From: JAICUY01 sp963716585
GTDB taxonomy: Bacteria; Chloroflexota; Limnocylindria; QHBO01
Reading direction: 5' to 3'
NCBI GenBank assembly: GCA_963716585.1
Contig: CAVQTN010000005.1
Span: forward strand, 62,001 to 126,000
DNA: 64,000 bases
Position numbers and translations under genes: made by a program. Shown piece after piece: positions 7,788 to 19,554 of the stretch (its first letter is position 1; every line of letters begins with the position of its first letter). The notes under the pieces are model-generated. The model did not search any database. It saw only the letters and a program-made list of their open reading frames with translations, and was not told the origin of the DNA.

Positions 7788-7791
<4 letters not shown>
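6262..7791 (+). CDS. Acyl-CoA carboxylase alpha subunit, biotin carboxylase part
   Basis: Biotin carboxylase uses ATP and bicarbonate to carboxylate biotin on the carrier encoded next door. The 509-residue product has the N-terminal LVANRGEIAIRI motif (residues about 17-28), the ATP-grasp glycine loop AAAGGGGRGM (about 167-176), ERDCSVQRRHQKLVEE and the active-site EMNTRLQVEHGVTE (about 297-310; a Gly replaces the usual Pro after the His). GTG 6262 is the first possible start after the in-frame pccB stop. It ends with a WGRLGRREAVER segment that in fused alpha chains is the beginning of the linker to the carrier domain, so this gene plus the next correspond to one usual alpha subunit. Confidence 0.9.
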
Positions 7792-8261
<470 letters not shown>

Positions 8262-8298
8262 GCGACCGGCGCCGGATCGGGCGGCGGAGCCTCGCCGG

Positions 8299-8304
8299 TA
8301 CAAT
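8299..8304 (+). promoter_or_regulatory. -10 box (TACAAT), leaderless promoter of mutase operon
   Basis: TACAAT ends 9 nt before ATG 8314, so transcription would start within about 3 nt of the start codon. No Shine-Dalgarno is present. This gives mcmA-mce a promoter separate from the carboxylase genes. Confidence 0.45.
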
Positions 8305-8313
8305 CCCACGCAG

Positions 8314-9893
<1,580 letters not shown>

Positions 9894-9897
<4 letters not shown>

Positions 9898-10325
9898 GCA
9901 TCGGCGCCATCGACCACGTCGCGATCGTGGTCCGTTCGATCGAGGAATCGCTTCCGCGCTATGCCGAGCTGTTCGGCCTCGACGCGGATGAGATCCGCGA
10001 GCTGCCGGCGCAGCGAGCCCGCGTCTGCTTCCTGCCGACCGGACCGGCGCCGGCGGCGCGCCTGGAACTGGTGCAGCCGACCGATGACGACAGTGGCGTG
10101 GCTCGCTTCCTGGCCGCCCACGGCGAGGGGCTGCACCACGTGTGCTTCTCCTCGGACGCTCTGCCTGGCGACCTGGCGCACCTTGCGGCGCGCGAGGCGG
10201 AGCTCATCGACGCGGCGCCGCGACCCGGTGCCGAGGGTCAGGTCGCGTTCGTCCATCCGCGGACGCTCAATGGGGTGCTGTGGGAGCTGCTTGGGAGTCC
10301 GTCGCCGTCGAGCACCAGGTCGTGA
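9894..10325 (+). CDS. mce: Methylmalonyl-CoA epimerase
   Basis: This enzyme converts (S)-methylmalonyl-CoA, made by the carboxylase, into the (R)-form used by the mutase. The 143-residue product is a VOC-fold protein: IDHVAIVV at the N-terminus with the first metal His, LELVQP in the middle, and GLHHVCF with the second metal His in the second beta-alpha-beta-beta-beta unit, ending VLWELLG with the metal Glu. TTG 9894 overlaps the mutase stop as TTGA and is preceded by GGGGGGAG, so translation is probably coupled. It is the last gene of the propionate unit. Confidence 0.9.
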
Positions 10326-10787
10326 TGGTTGAAACTTACGAGCAGCCGTCCCGAAGAAATGACCGTGGCGCGGAACTTTCTGCGCCAGGAGGTCGCGTCG
10401 GACGCCACCCCGTCGGGGTGCAGCCTCCGTCAAATCCGCACGCTGTGAGCGGTTACTGATCTTCCTCGAGCGTTTTCAGACGGCGTGGCTGGGTGGGATT
10501 GCCAGCTGCCAATCACCGGCGGCTTGGGCAGCCCGAAGGGGCGAGGACATGACTTCCACCGCACGGTTCACGCTCAGCTCAGGAGGTTCGCTAGGCGATT
10601 TGCAGCCCCCGACGTGCCTAAGCCGTTCCTGGTTGGCAGGTGGCAGTCGACGAGGTCGCGAGCGGCCGGTGGTCGCTTCCAGCGTGTCTCAAACCTCTCA
10701 GGGAAGATCAGTGAGGCCAGCGGTCCGCCGGGCCTCACCAGTCGCCCGAAGCGCCGTAAGCGTGGCACGACGTCCCGGCCACAGCTC
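10326..10787. other. Intergenic region between mce and sucD, no gene recognised
   Basis: These 462 bp separate convergent units (mce rightward, sucDC leftward). No reading frame here shows family similarity or convincing codon bias, and I see no RNA gene. A short perfect hairpin CACCCC-GTC-GGGGTG (10406-10420) lacks a following T-run. The composition looks slightly less G/C-biased than neighbouring genes, so a decayed gene is possible. Confidence 0.5.
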
Positions 10788-11662
10788 TCAGCGAACGCCC
10801 GCCTCGCGCAGCAGAGCCGGAATGTGGGACGGCGAGTCGGCGACGTGCACGCCCGCGGCTTCGAGTGCGGCGCGCTTGGACTCGGCAGTCCCGGCGCCGC
10901 CGGAGATGATCGCGCCGGCGTGCCCCATCCGCCGGCCAGGCGGCGCAGTGCGGCCGGCGATGAACGCCGCCATAGGCTTGTGTACCTCGCGGGCGATGTA
11001 GGCCGCCGCCTTCTCCTCCTCGTCGCCGCCGATCTCCCCGATCATCACGATCGCATCGGTCTCGGGATCCTCGTTGAAGAGGGTCAGCACGTCAACGAAG
11101 CTGCTGCCCACGATCGGGTCACCGCCGACGCCGACGCACGTCGACTGACCGATCCCGGCATCGGTCATCGCCTGGACGACCTCGTAGGTGAGCGTGCCGG
11201 ACCTGGAGACCAGCCCAACCGAGCCCTCGCGATGAATGCTGCCGGGGATGATGCCGACCTTGGCCTGGCCGGGCGAGGTGGCGCCGGGACAGTTCGGGCC
11301 GATCAGGCGCACCCCTTGGTCGCGCAGCACCCAGTAGACCTTCAGCATGTCGAGCGCGGGAATGCCCTCGGTGATGCAGAACACGAGCGGGATGCCCGCG
11401 TCCGCGGCCTCGAGCACGGCGTCCGGCGCGAACGGGGCTGGGACGAAGACGCACGAGGCGTTCGCGCCGGTGGTGGCGACGGCGTCGACCACCGTGTCGA
11501 AGACCGGCACGCGGCCGTCGAGCGTCATCTGGCCGCCCTTGCCCGGTGTCACCCCGGCCACGACCTGCGTGCCGTACTCGAGCATCGCCTCGGAGTGGAA
11601 GGCGCCCTCGCGCCCGGTGATGCCCTGGACCACCAGGCGCGTGTCGCGATTGACCAGGATGC

Positions 11663-11666
<4 letters not shown>
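10788..11666 (-). CDS. sucD: Succinyl-CoA synthetase alpha subunit
   Basis: The alpha subunit binds CoA and carries the phospho-histidine intermediate in the substrate-level phosphorylation step of the TCA cycle. The 292-residue product shows the N-terminal CoA-binding Rossmann domain (TRLVVQGITGREGAFHS, residues 9-25), GPNCPGATSPGQAKVG (123-138), and the phosphorylated His 249 in RMGHAGAII. The ATG overlaps the sucC stop as ATGA, so the two subunits are coupled. It ends close to nothing on its right-hand strand; the 462-bp gap follows. Confidence 0.96.
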
Positions 11667-12805
<1,139 letters not shown>

Positions 12806-12883
12806 GGGGCGCCTCTCCTGCTTCGTCCCGGCTCCTCGTCCGCGGGGCGTGCCGATGCGGACGGTCGACTCGGGAACGGTCCG

Positions 12884-12889
12884 ATTCTA
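12884..12889 (-). promoter_or_regulatory. -10 box (TAGAAT) for sucCD
   Basis: Minus-strand TAGAAT lies 78 nt before the sucC start. The element opposes the icd promoter in the same 217-bp gap. No good -35 hexamer at standard spacing. Confidence 0.4.
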
Positions 12890-12963
12890 CCCGCTGCCCC
12901 GGGCCTGTCGTTGGCGTGGCTCTGATCGGTCGTTCTTGCAGACGCCAAGCGTGGCGACCGCCC

Positions 12964-12969
12964 TACACT
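12964..12969 (+). promoter_or_regulatory. -10 box (TACACT) for icd
   Basis: TACACT lies 53 nt before the icd GTG start, which has its own Shine-Dalgarno (TGAGGTGA). The -35 region is not recognisable. Confidence 0.4.
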
Positions 12970-13022
12970 CAGGCCCGCAACGCCGGCGCTTTGACCGGTG
13001 CCGGATGAGGTGACCACAACGC

Positions 13023-14036
13023 GTGAGCTACGCCGTCACGCTGATTCCGGGTGACGGGATTGGCCCCGAGCTGTCAGAGGCGACTCGTGGTGTGCTGGAG
13101 GCCACGGGCATCGGGTTCGAATGGGACGTCCAGCAGGCCGGCGAGGCCACCATCGCCGTCGAGGGCACGCCGCTCCCCGAGCGCGTCATCGACTCGATCC
13201 GGCGCAACGGGATTGCCATCAAGGGACCCATCACCACGCCGGTCGGCTCGGGCTTCCGCAGCGTCAACGTGGGGCTGCGCCTGGCGCTCGAGCTGTACGC
13301 CAACGTCCGCCCGGCGCGGTCGATGCAGGGCGTGCCGACGCGGTACACCAACGTCGACCTGATCATCGTCCGCGAGAACACCGAGGACCTGTACGCGGGG
13401 ATCGAGCACCGCGTCGGGCCGGACGCCGCGGAGAGCATCAAGATCATCACACGGGCGGCCAGCCAGCGCATCGCGCGCTACGCCTTCGAGTATGCGCTGC
13501 GCAACGGCCGGCGCAAGGTGACGGCGGTCCACAAGGCCAACATCATGAAGCTGTCCGACGGCCTCTTCCTCGAGAGCTGTGCTCAGGTGGCGGCTGACTA
13601 CGAGGGCCGCATCGGCTTCGAGGACCGCATCGTCGACAACATGTGCATGCAGCTCGTCCAGAAGCCCGAGCTCTACGACGTGCTGGTGCTGCCGAACCTG
13701 TACGGCGACATCGTCAGCGACCTGGCGGCGGGGCTGGTGGGTGGCCTGGGCGTCGCGCCGGGGGCCAACATCGGCGAGAAGGCGGCCGTCTTCGAACCGG
13801 TCCACGGGTCGGCGCCCAAGTACGCCGGCCAGAACAAGGCCAATCCGACCGCCCTGATCTTGAGCGGCGCCCTGATGCTGCGGCACCTGGGGGAGACGCC
13901 GGCGGCCGACGCGGTGGAGTCTGCGGTGCGCGAGGTGATCGGCCGTGGGGAGACCGTCACCTACGACCTGGGCGGCAGCGCCGGAACGCGCGAGTTCGGC
14001 GCAGCGGTCGCCTCGCGGGTGCGCGCATCGGTCTAG
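13023..14036 (+). CDS. icd: Isocitrate dehydrogenase, NAD-type (isocitrate/isopropylmalate family)
   Basis: It oxidatively decarboxylates isocitrate to 2-oxoglutarate. At 337 residues it belongs to the short beta-decarboxylating dehydrogenase type related to mitochondrial NAD-IDH. VTLIPGDGIGPE opens the fold, IVRENTEDLYAGIEH (about residues 115-129) is typical of isocitrate-specific members, VHKANIMK contains the catalytic Lys, and HGSAPKYAGQNKANP near residue 260 is the nucleotide-binding loop of NAD-preferring forms. Start GTG 13023 follows TGAGGTGA. It lies directly upstream of sdhCDAB, whose -10 box overlaps its stop codon. Confidence 0.9.
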   Translation: MSYAVTLIPGDGIGPELSEATRGVLEATGIGFEWDVQQAGEATIAVEGTPLPERVIDSIRRNGIAIKGPITTPVGSGFRSVNVGLRLALELYANVRPARSMQGVPTRYTNVDLIIVRENTEDLYAGIEHRVGPDAAESIKIITRAASQRIARYAFEYALRNGRRKVTAVHKANIMKLSDGLFLESCAQVAADYEGRIGFEDRIVDNMCMQLVQKPELYDVLVLPNLYGDIVSDLAAGLVGGLGVAPGANIGEKAAVFEPVHGSAPKYAGQNKANPTALILSGALMLRHLGETPAADAVESAVREVIGRGETVTYDLGGSAGTREFGAAVASRVRASV

Positions 14037-14039
14037 AAT
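14034..14039 (+). promoter_or_regulatory. -10 box (TAGAAT) for sdhCDAB
   Basis: TAGAAT overlaps the icd TAG stop (14034-14036) and lies 62 nt before the sdhC start. A second promoter for the sdh genes is likely in addition to read-through from icd. Confidence 0.35.
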
Positions 14040-14101
14040 CGATGGGCCGTCAGCCTGCGACCGCCCTGTCGGGTGGTGTCCATCGCTAGAAGGGAAGCAG
14101 C

Positions 14102-14479
14102 TTGATCAGCGTCTTCGGCTACCGGATCTCGTGGGCGCAGCTCGCCTATTTCGGGCACCGCGCCAGCGGCCTGGGAGTCCTGCTCTTCCTCTTCCTGCAC
14201 GTCGTCGAGACCGCCACCGTGGCCCTCGGTCCGGATGTCTACAACTGGACCCAGACGCTGTACCACAATCTCCCGGCGCGCCTCGGCGAGATCCTGCTCA
14301 TGGCGGCGCTGGTCTACCACTCGCTCAACGGGCTACGCGTGATCGTCATGGACTTCTGGCCGCGCACCACGGTCTGGTACCGCCCGGTCACCTACGGCGT
14401 GGTGATCGCGACCGCGCTGGCGATGGTCCCGCTCTCGATCATCATGATCACGCCCTACGCCCCGTGGGGTCCCGGCTGA
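14102..14479 (+). CDS. sdhC: Succinate dehydrogenase cytochrome b subunit
   Basis: This is a membrane anchor of succinate dehydrogenase. The 125-residue product has three hydrophobic helices (about residues 20-38, 62-80 and 96-114). The segment FGHRASGLGVLLFLFLHVVE in the first helix contains His residues typical of SdhC haem and quinone sites, and YHSLNGLRVI in the second helix is the usual second signature. TTG 14102 follows AGAAGGGAAG. The stop overlaps the sdhD start (TGATG). Confidence 0.88.
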   Translation: MISVFGYRISWAQLAYFGHRASGLGVLLFLFLHVVETATVALGPDVYNWTQTLYHNLPARLGEILLMAALVYHSLNGLRVIVMDFWPRTTVWYRPVTYGVVIATALAMVPLSIIMITPYAPWGPG

Positions 14480-14946
14480 TGGCCGTCGGCCGCACGATCT
14501 GGACCGAGGAGGATGCTGCGCATGAGCGCCGGCGTCACCCGTCGGGCGCCACCCGTGCACGCCCGGAGCGACCGGGTCGAGAGCGCTTCTGGTGGTACTT
14601 CATGCGCATCAGCGGGCTGCTGCTGGTGCTCCTGGCGCTCGGCCACATGTTCATCATGCACGTCCTGGTGCAGCTCTCCGGGCACCAGATCGACTACGCG
14701 TTCATCACCAGCCGATGGGGGACGCCGTTCTGGCGCGTCTACGACCTGCTTCTGCTCCTGCTGGCGCTGGTCCACGGGGTGAACGGTGCGCGCATCATCA
14801 TCGGCGACTACGTGCAGCAACGCACGCTGCGTGCCGGGCTGATCGGTCTGCTGGTGGTCATCACCATCATCTGGGTGATCGCCGGGATGATCGTGATCAT
14901 CGCCTTCAACCCCGTCGGTGCCCCGAAGGTCGGCCCGTTCTCGTGA
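14479..14946 (+). CDS. sdhD: Succinate dehydrogenase hydrophobic membrane anchor subunit
   Basis: This is the second membrane anchor, completing the quinone site with sdhC. The 155-residue product has a 40-residue charged N-terminal cytoplasmic tail, longer than usual, then three membrane helices: about residues 40-60 (LLLVLLALGHMFIMH), 85-103 (DLLLLLLALVHGVNGARII) and 120-142. His residues in the first two helices are candidate haem ligands. ATG 14479 overlaps the sdhC stop. Confidence 0.85.
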   Translation: MAVGRTIWTEEDAAHERRRHPSGATRARPERPGRERFWWYFMRISGLLLVLLALGHMFIMHVLVQLSGHQIDYAFITSRWGTPFWRVYDLLLLLLALVHGVNGARIIIGDYVQQRTLRAGLIGLLVVITIIWVIAGMIVIIAFNPVGAPKVGPFS

Positions 14947-16724
14947 GACCGATGCGAACGTCGTCGCCGCACCTCCGGACCCACGACCTCGATGCCGTGG
15001 TGGTCGGCGCCGGAGGTGCGGGGCTGTACGCCGCGCTGGAGCTGAAAAAGGATCTCGGCGCGGAGGCGCGGATCGCGGTCATCTCCAAGCTGTACCCGTC
15101 CCGTTCGCACACCGGCGCCGCGCAGGGCGGCGTCTGCGCCGCGCTCGGGAACACGGAGGAGGACCACTGGGAGTGGCACTGGTTCGATACCGTCAAGGGC
15201 GGCGATTACCTCGTCGACCAGGACGCCGCCGAAGTGATGTGCCATGACGCCGTCGAGACGATCATCAACCTCGAGCACATGGGCCTGCCCTTCAACCGCA
15301 CGCCCGAGGGCCTGATCGACCAGCGCCGGTTCGGTGGCCACACCCGCAACTTCGGCGAGGGACCGGTGCGTCGCTCGTGCTTCGCCGCGGACCGCACCGG
15401 CCACATGATCCTGCACACGCTGTATCAGCAATGCATCAAGCATGAGATCACGTTCTACGACGAGTTCGCCGTCATGGACCTGGCACTCCCCAGGGGCCGG
15501 CCGGACCGGTGAGCGGGGTGCTGGCGCTCGAGCTGGCGACTGGCGAGATCCACATCTTCCGAGCCAGGCGGTGCTCTTCGCCACCGGCGGCTTCGGCAGG
15601 ATGTTCAAGGTCACCTCGAACGCCCATACGCTCACCGGCGACGGCGTGGCGATAGCCTACCGGCGCGGCATTCCACTGGAGGACATGGAGATGTACCAGT
15701 TCCATCCGACCGGGATGTACCGGCTCGGCATCCTGCTCTCGGAGGCCGTGCGCGGGGAGGGCGGCGTGCTGCTCAACGGCGAAGGCGAGCGCTTCATGGA
15801 GCGCTACGCGCCGACGATGAAGGATCTCGCCTCGCGCGATATCGTGAGCCGCAGCATCTACCAGGAGATGGCCGCCGGCCGCGGTGTCGACGGCAAGGAT
15901 TACGTGCACCTCGATGTCCGTCATCTCGGCCGCGAGATCCTCGACAAGAAGCTTCCCGACATGACCGGCTTCGTGCGCACCTATTTCAAGCTCGAGCCGC
16001 TGACGGACCTCATCCCCATCCAGCCGACCGCCCACTACGCCATGGGCGGCATCCCGACCGACATCGACGGGCGCGTGCTGGCCGACGAGCTGGGCAACGT
16101 GGTCCACGGCTTCTACGCCGCCGGCGAATGCGCGTGCGTCTCGGTGCACGGCGGCAACCGGCTCGGCACCAACTCGCTGCTCGACATCCTCGTCTTCGGC
16201 CGACGTGCCGGGATCAGCATGGCCACCTACCTGCGCTCCGCCCCCGAGCCGACGCGCGACGCGGCCGCCGAGGCATCGGTCGCGGCCGAGGTTGCCGCGC
16301 TGCTGGGTCGACCACCGGGGAGCGCGCGGCAGTGATCCGGTCCGAGCTGCAGGCGCTCATGTTCGACGAGTGCGGCGTCTTCCGCAGCGGGACGCTGCTG
16401 GCCGAATGTCGCGACGAGCTGGCCGTGCTGAAGGAGCGAGCGCAGCATCTGCTCGTCGAGGACAAGGGCTGCCGCTACAACACGGACCTCGGGGAGGCGC
16501 TCGAGCTCCGCTACCTGGTCGACTGCGCGGAAGCTGCCGTGGCGTCGGCCCTTGCCCGCCACGAGAGCCGCGGCGCCCACGCGCGCGAGGACTACCCCGA
16601 GCGCGACGATGTCAACTGGCTGAAGCACTCGCTCGCCTTCCGGGCCGCGGGTGGTGGCCAGCCGCGCCTGGCGTACAAGCCGGTGACCATCACCCGCTTC
16701 GAGCCCAAGCCGCGGGTCTACTAG
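14943..16724 (+). pseudogene. sdhA: Succinate dehydrogenase flavoprotein subunit, broken by three -1 frameshifts
   Basis: The flavoprotein oxidises succinate to fumarate. Pieced together, the product is a normal-length SdhA (about 590 aa): VVVGAGGAGLYAALE (FAD), SRSHTGAAQGG (the His that binds FAD covalently), HPTGMYRLGILLSEAVRGEGG, HGGNRLGTNSLLD and the C-terminal NWLKHSLAF. As given, the frame breaks three times: between 15491 and 15508 in a C/G run, at about 15566-15570 (AGGCGG where AGGGCGG is expected) and at about 16302-16318. Each break equals loss of one base. Sequence on both sides remains fully conserved, which argues for consensus errors rather than decay. Start GTG 14943 overlaps the sdhD stop; ATG 14952 is an alternative. 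Confidence 0.88.
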
Positions 16725-16725
16725 C

Positions 16726-17429
16726 ATGCACGTCGAGCTGCGCATCCGGCGCTTCAACCCCGAGGCGGACGAGCAGCCGCACTGGGAGACCTACGGGCTC
16801 GAGGTCGAGCCGACCGACCCCGTGCTCCAGCTGCTCCACCAGGTCAAGTGGTACCAGGACGGCACACTCACCTTCCGACGCTCGTGCGCGCACGGTGTGT
16901 GCGGATCCGACGCCATGGTCATCAACGGCCGCAACCGGCTGGCCTGCGAGACCCTCGTCGGGGACCTGGGACCGAAGATCAGCGTCGAGGCGCTCAAGGC
17001 CGTCCCGCTGGTGAAGGACCTGTTGGTCGACATGGACGGATTCATGGACAAGTACCGGCAGGTCATGCCGTTCCTCGTGAACGACGAGATCCCGGAGGAC
17101 GGCAAGGAGCGGCGACAATCGCCGGCCGAGCGCGAACGCTACGACGACACCACGAAGTGCATCCTGTGCGCCGCCTGCACGACGGCCTGCCCGTCTTCTG
17201 GACCAACCCCGCCTACGTCGGCCCAGCGGCGATCGTCAATGCGCATCGCTTCATCATGGACAGCCGCGACCAGGCACACGAGGAGCGCCTCGAGATCATG
17301 GCCGACGCCGACGGCGTGTGGCGTTGCCGGACGGTGTTCAACTGCGTCGAGGCCTGCCCGCGCGGCATCAACGTGACGGGAGCCATCATGGAGGTCATCG
17401 GCGAGATCCAGAAGGCCGGCGCCTCCTGA
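16726..17429 (+). pseudogene. sdhB: Succinate dehydrogenase iron-sulfur subunit, broken by one -1 frameshift
   Basis: SdhB carries the three Fe-S clusters from FAD to quinone. The first 156 residues show the [2Fe-2S] ligands CAHGVCGSDAMVINGRNRLAC and the start of the [4Fe-4S] motif CILCAACTTACP. At about 17191-17194 one base appears to be missing (CCGTCTTC where CCGGTCTTC fits), after which the -1 frame continues with VFWTNPAYVGPAAIVNAHRF and the last cluster motif CVEACPRGINV. Conservation on both sides again suggests a sequencing or assembly error. ATG 16726 follows the sdhA stop by one base. Confidence 0.88.
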
Positions 17430-17437
17430 GCCAACCG

Positions 17438-17875
17438 ATGCGCCTGCTGATCCACACCGACGGCGCGGCGCGCGGCAATCCGGGTCCCGCCGGCGCCGGG
17501 GCGATCCTGCAGGACGCGCAGACGGGGAGGACCGTCGCCGAGATCGCGACCTTCCTCGGCATCCGCACCAATAACTACGCCGAGTGGACCGCGGTCGAGG
17601 AGGCGCTCGGCGAGGCGCTGCGCCTCGGCGCCACCCACGTGGACCTGCGCATGGACTCCGAGCTGGTGGCGCGCCAGATCACCGGGCGCTATCGCGTCAA
17701 GCATCCCGACCTGAAGCCGATTCACTCCCGAGTCATGTCGTTGCTCGGCCGACTCGAGGGCTACAGCATCGGCCATGTGCCACGCGAACTGAACAAGGAC
17801 GCCGATCGCCTCTCGAACGTGGCCATCGATGCGCCGCTCGCCTATTCCGAACAGGCGTTCGATCGGCTAGAATAG
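17438..17875 (+). CDS. rnhA: Ribonuclease HI family protein
   Basis: RNase HI removes RNA from RNA-DNA hybrids. The 145-residue product has the acidic active site in order: Asp 8 in HTDGAARGNPGPAG, Glu 49 in NNYAEWTAVEEAL, Asp 73 in RMDSELVARQ, and Asp 121/123 in ELNKDADRL. It lacks the basic protrusion helix of E. coli RNase HI, as in the short Bacillus/archaeal-like RnhA group. Its stop codon is at 17873-17875 and the RNase P RNA begins immediately after, with the RNase P promoter inside the 3' end of this gene. Confidence 0.85.
   Translation: MRLLIHTDGAARGNPGPAGAGAILQDAQTGRTVAEIATFLGIRTNNYAEWTAVEEALGEALRLGATHVDLRMDSELVARQITGRYRVKHPDLKPIHSRVMSLLGRLEGYSIGHVPRELNKDADRLSNVAIDAPLAYSEQAFDRLE
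17845..17873 (+). promoter_or_regulatory. Promoter of RNase P RNA, inside the end of rnhA
   Basis: TTCCGA (17845-17850), 17-nt spacer, TAGAAT (17868-17873). Predicted transcription start is around 17879-17880, within about 4 nt of the predicted RNA 5' end. Confidence 0.5.
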
Positions 17876-18208
17876 GGCTCCCTGGAGACGGCCGGACGGC
17901 CGCGGGCGCATCGGTCGAAAGGCCGCGTCCGAGGAAAGTCCGAGCTCCATACAGCAGGTTCGCGGGTAACGCCCGTCCACCGCGAGGTGAGGACCAGCGC
18001 CACAGTGACGATGCCCGCGCAAGCGGGAGTGAAACGCGGCAAGCTCGAGCCGGAGCAAGACCGAATAGGAGGGCGCAAGGCGACGTTCGCGTCGCAGCAG
18101 GCTGCTCGCTCAGCCCTCGGGTAGGTCGCACAGATGGATGGCCGTCCATGAGACCGATGTGAATCGGCCTCGGGACAGAACTCGGCTTACAGGCCGCTCT
18201 CCAGGGAT
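17876..18208 (+). ncRNA. rnpB: RNase P RNA, bacterial type A
   Basis: This is the catalytic RNA that trims tRNA precursors. The universal core strings are present and in order: GAGGAAAGTCC (17931-17941) in the 5' part and ACAGAACTCGGCTTACAGGC (about 18175-18194) near the 3' end, which form helix P4 and neighbouring conserved regions. Terminal helix P1 pairs TCCCTGGAGA (17879-17888) with TCTCCAGGGA (18198-18207). Length of about 333 nt fits type A. The 5' end abuts the rnhA stop, an unusually tight packing. Confidence 0.95.
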
Positions 18209-18245
18209 TCCTCTGACCACCGGGCGGACCGGCGATCGGGATCGG

Positions 18246-18476
18246 TCAGTCCTCGTCCGCGCGCCAGACGGTCGTCGCGGTGCAGGCGTTGCAGATCGCG
18301 CGTGCCTCGTCCATCGTCCCGAGGGGGAGCGGGTGCTCGATCCCCCCGAGCAGGCAATCGACCTGCACCATGCCGCCCCTCGGACCGGGCACCACCGACA
18401 CGTGTCGCACCCGGCAGCGACGGATCCGGCCCTGGCGTGGAACCGCCGGTCGCTCGCCGGTGTCAATGAGTGCCAA
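18246..18476 (-). CDS. Small hypothetical protein with a CxxC motif
   Basis: This 76-residue product has strong G/C third-position bias, which supports a real gene, but I do not recognise the family. It contains Cys in MVQVDCLLGG and a CNAC pair near the C-terminus, a pattern compatible with a small zinc ribbon. The start is TTG 18476; GGGGATT lies 10 nt upstream. It faces the RNase P RNA gene convergently and is divergent from the next gene. Confidence 0.5.
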   Translation of the reverse strand: MALIDTGERPAVPRQGRIRRCRVRHVSVVPGPRGGMVQVDCLLGGIEHPLPLGTMDEARAICNACTATTVWRADED

Positions 18477-18611
18477 CCTGCTGGAATCCCCTGCAAATGC
18501 TCACGCTGATCCTCCGCACCCTATGCCGGCGCGCGCCGGTACCTCAATGACGCTTTGGTACCGATGCGGCTCGGATCGAGTGGGCGGTGGTCACCGATGA
18601 CCGGCCCGCGC

Positions 18612-18617
18612 TAGACT
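18612..18617 (+). promoter_or_regulatory. -10 box (TAGACT) upstream of the gene at 18669
   Basis: TAGACT preceded by GC, the same context as before murF (25627). About 51 nt to the TTG start. Confidence 0.35.
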
Positions 18618-18668
18618 CACGCTCCGTGCGGCGCGCGCATTCGCCGCATCGCAGTTGAGGCGCGATAT

Positions 18669-19550
18669 TTGTTCCGACGGCGCAAGCAGGAAGAGGCCGC
18701 GGCCGAGGCCGCCCGCGAGAACGAGCGGCTCGTCCTGTTCGAGAAGCTGGCCAAACGGCCCGAGACGGTCTGTCCGTTTCTGGGGCTCGCCGACGATCGA
18801 GTCGGCTTCCGCCCGGAGACGACCGAGGCCCACCGCTGCTACGCCTTCGGCGATCCGGCGCTGCTCTCGTTCGAGCAGCAGGAGCGCGTCTGCTTGCAAC
18901 GCGGCTACGGCAATTGCCCGCGCTACCTGCGCGGCGTGCTGGTCATCCCCACCGAGGAGCTCGAGGCACTCCGCAGGCCCCAGCCGATGCGGGCGCCGCC
19001 GCCTGCCGAGCCGCAGCCCGAGGCGCGGCGCCGGCGCCGCATTCCCCTGGCATGGGCCGGCGTCCTGGTGCTCCTGCTGCTGATCGGAGCGGGCGTCGGC
19101 TACCTGGTCACGCGCCCGGCTCCCGGCGTGGCGATCGGCTCCAGCACGCCTACGGCATCAGCGGCGACCAGTCCGTCGGCCAGCGGCACGCCGGCGCCAA
19201 GCGCGACGCCGACCGTCAGCGACGTCCCGACACCGACCGTCGAACCGACGCCGGCGCCCGGCGACACATTCGACCATTACGAGGTGTCGGTGCCCCCAGG
19301 CAGCTTCACCATCTACCAGCTCGACGGCCAGGGCAACGTCGTCCAGGCCAAGGGTGCGATCTTCGACGACTACTCCTTCGCCGGTGTCGCGCAGGTCACC
19401 TCGCCGGTCCGGTCATGGCTGATCGAAACAGGCGACTACATCGGCTACTCGTACATCGTCGATCGCTCGGGCCCGTTCCGCATTCGCGAGGTGTACCTTT
19501 CCGCGAATGGCGAGCGGCGCGTCGCGTACGTCCCCGACGACCAGCGCTAG
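18669..19550 (+). CDS. Single-pass membrane protein with N-terminal Cys-rich cytoplasmic domain
   Basis: The 293-residue product has an N-terminal domain with spaced cysteines, CPFLGL, HRCYAFGD, VCLQRGYGNCPRYL (residues about 35-82), a pattern I associate with a small Cys-rich module found in Chloroflexota and cyanobacterial proteins, often next to peptidoglycan-binding regions. Then a basic proline-rich stretch, one transmembrane helix (about residues 122-144), a Ser/Thr/Pro linker typical of an exported wall-spanning region, and a beta-rich C-terminal domain. Function unknown. TTG 18669 follows TTGAGG. It ends 4 nt before the proposed typA start. Confidence 0.65.
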   Translation: MFRRRKQEEAAAEAARENERLVLFEKLAKRPETVCPFLGLADDRVGFRPETTEAHRCYAFGDPALLSFEQQERVCLQRGYGNCPRYLRGVLVIPTEELEALRRPQPMRAPPPAEPQPEARRRRRIPLAWAGVLVLLLLIGAGVGYLVTRPAPGVAIGSSTPTASAATSPSASGTPAPSATPTVSDVPTPTVEPTPAPGDTFDHYEVSVPPGSFTIYQLDGQGNVVQAKGAIFDDYSFAGVAQVTSPVRSWLIETGDYIGYSYIVDRSGPFRIREVYLSANGERRVAYVPDDQR

Positions 19551-19554
19551 GCGG

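Noticed and set aside
10549..10790. Small plus-strand frame in the mce-sucD gap starting with ATG 10549
   Set aside because: No Shine-Dalgarno, no domain, Ser/Arg-rich composition typical of a chance frame.
15491..17194. Programmed ribosomal frameshifting in sdhA/sdhB
   Set aside because: Four separate sites without slippery heptamers or downstream structures, in genes that are never recoded elsewhere, make errors far more likely.
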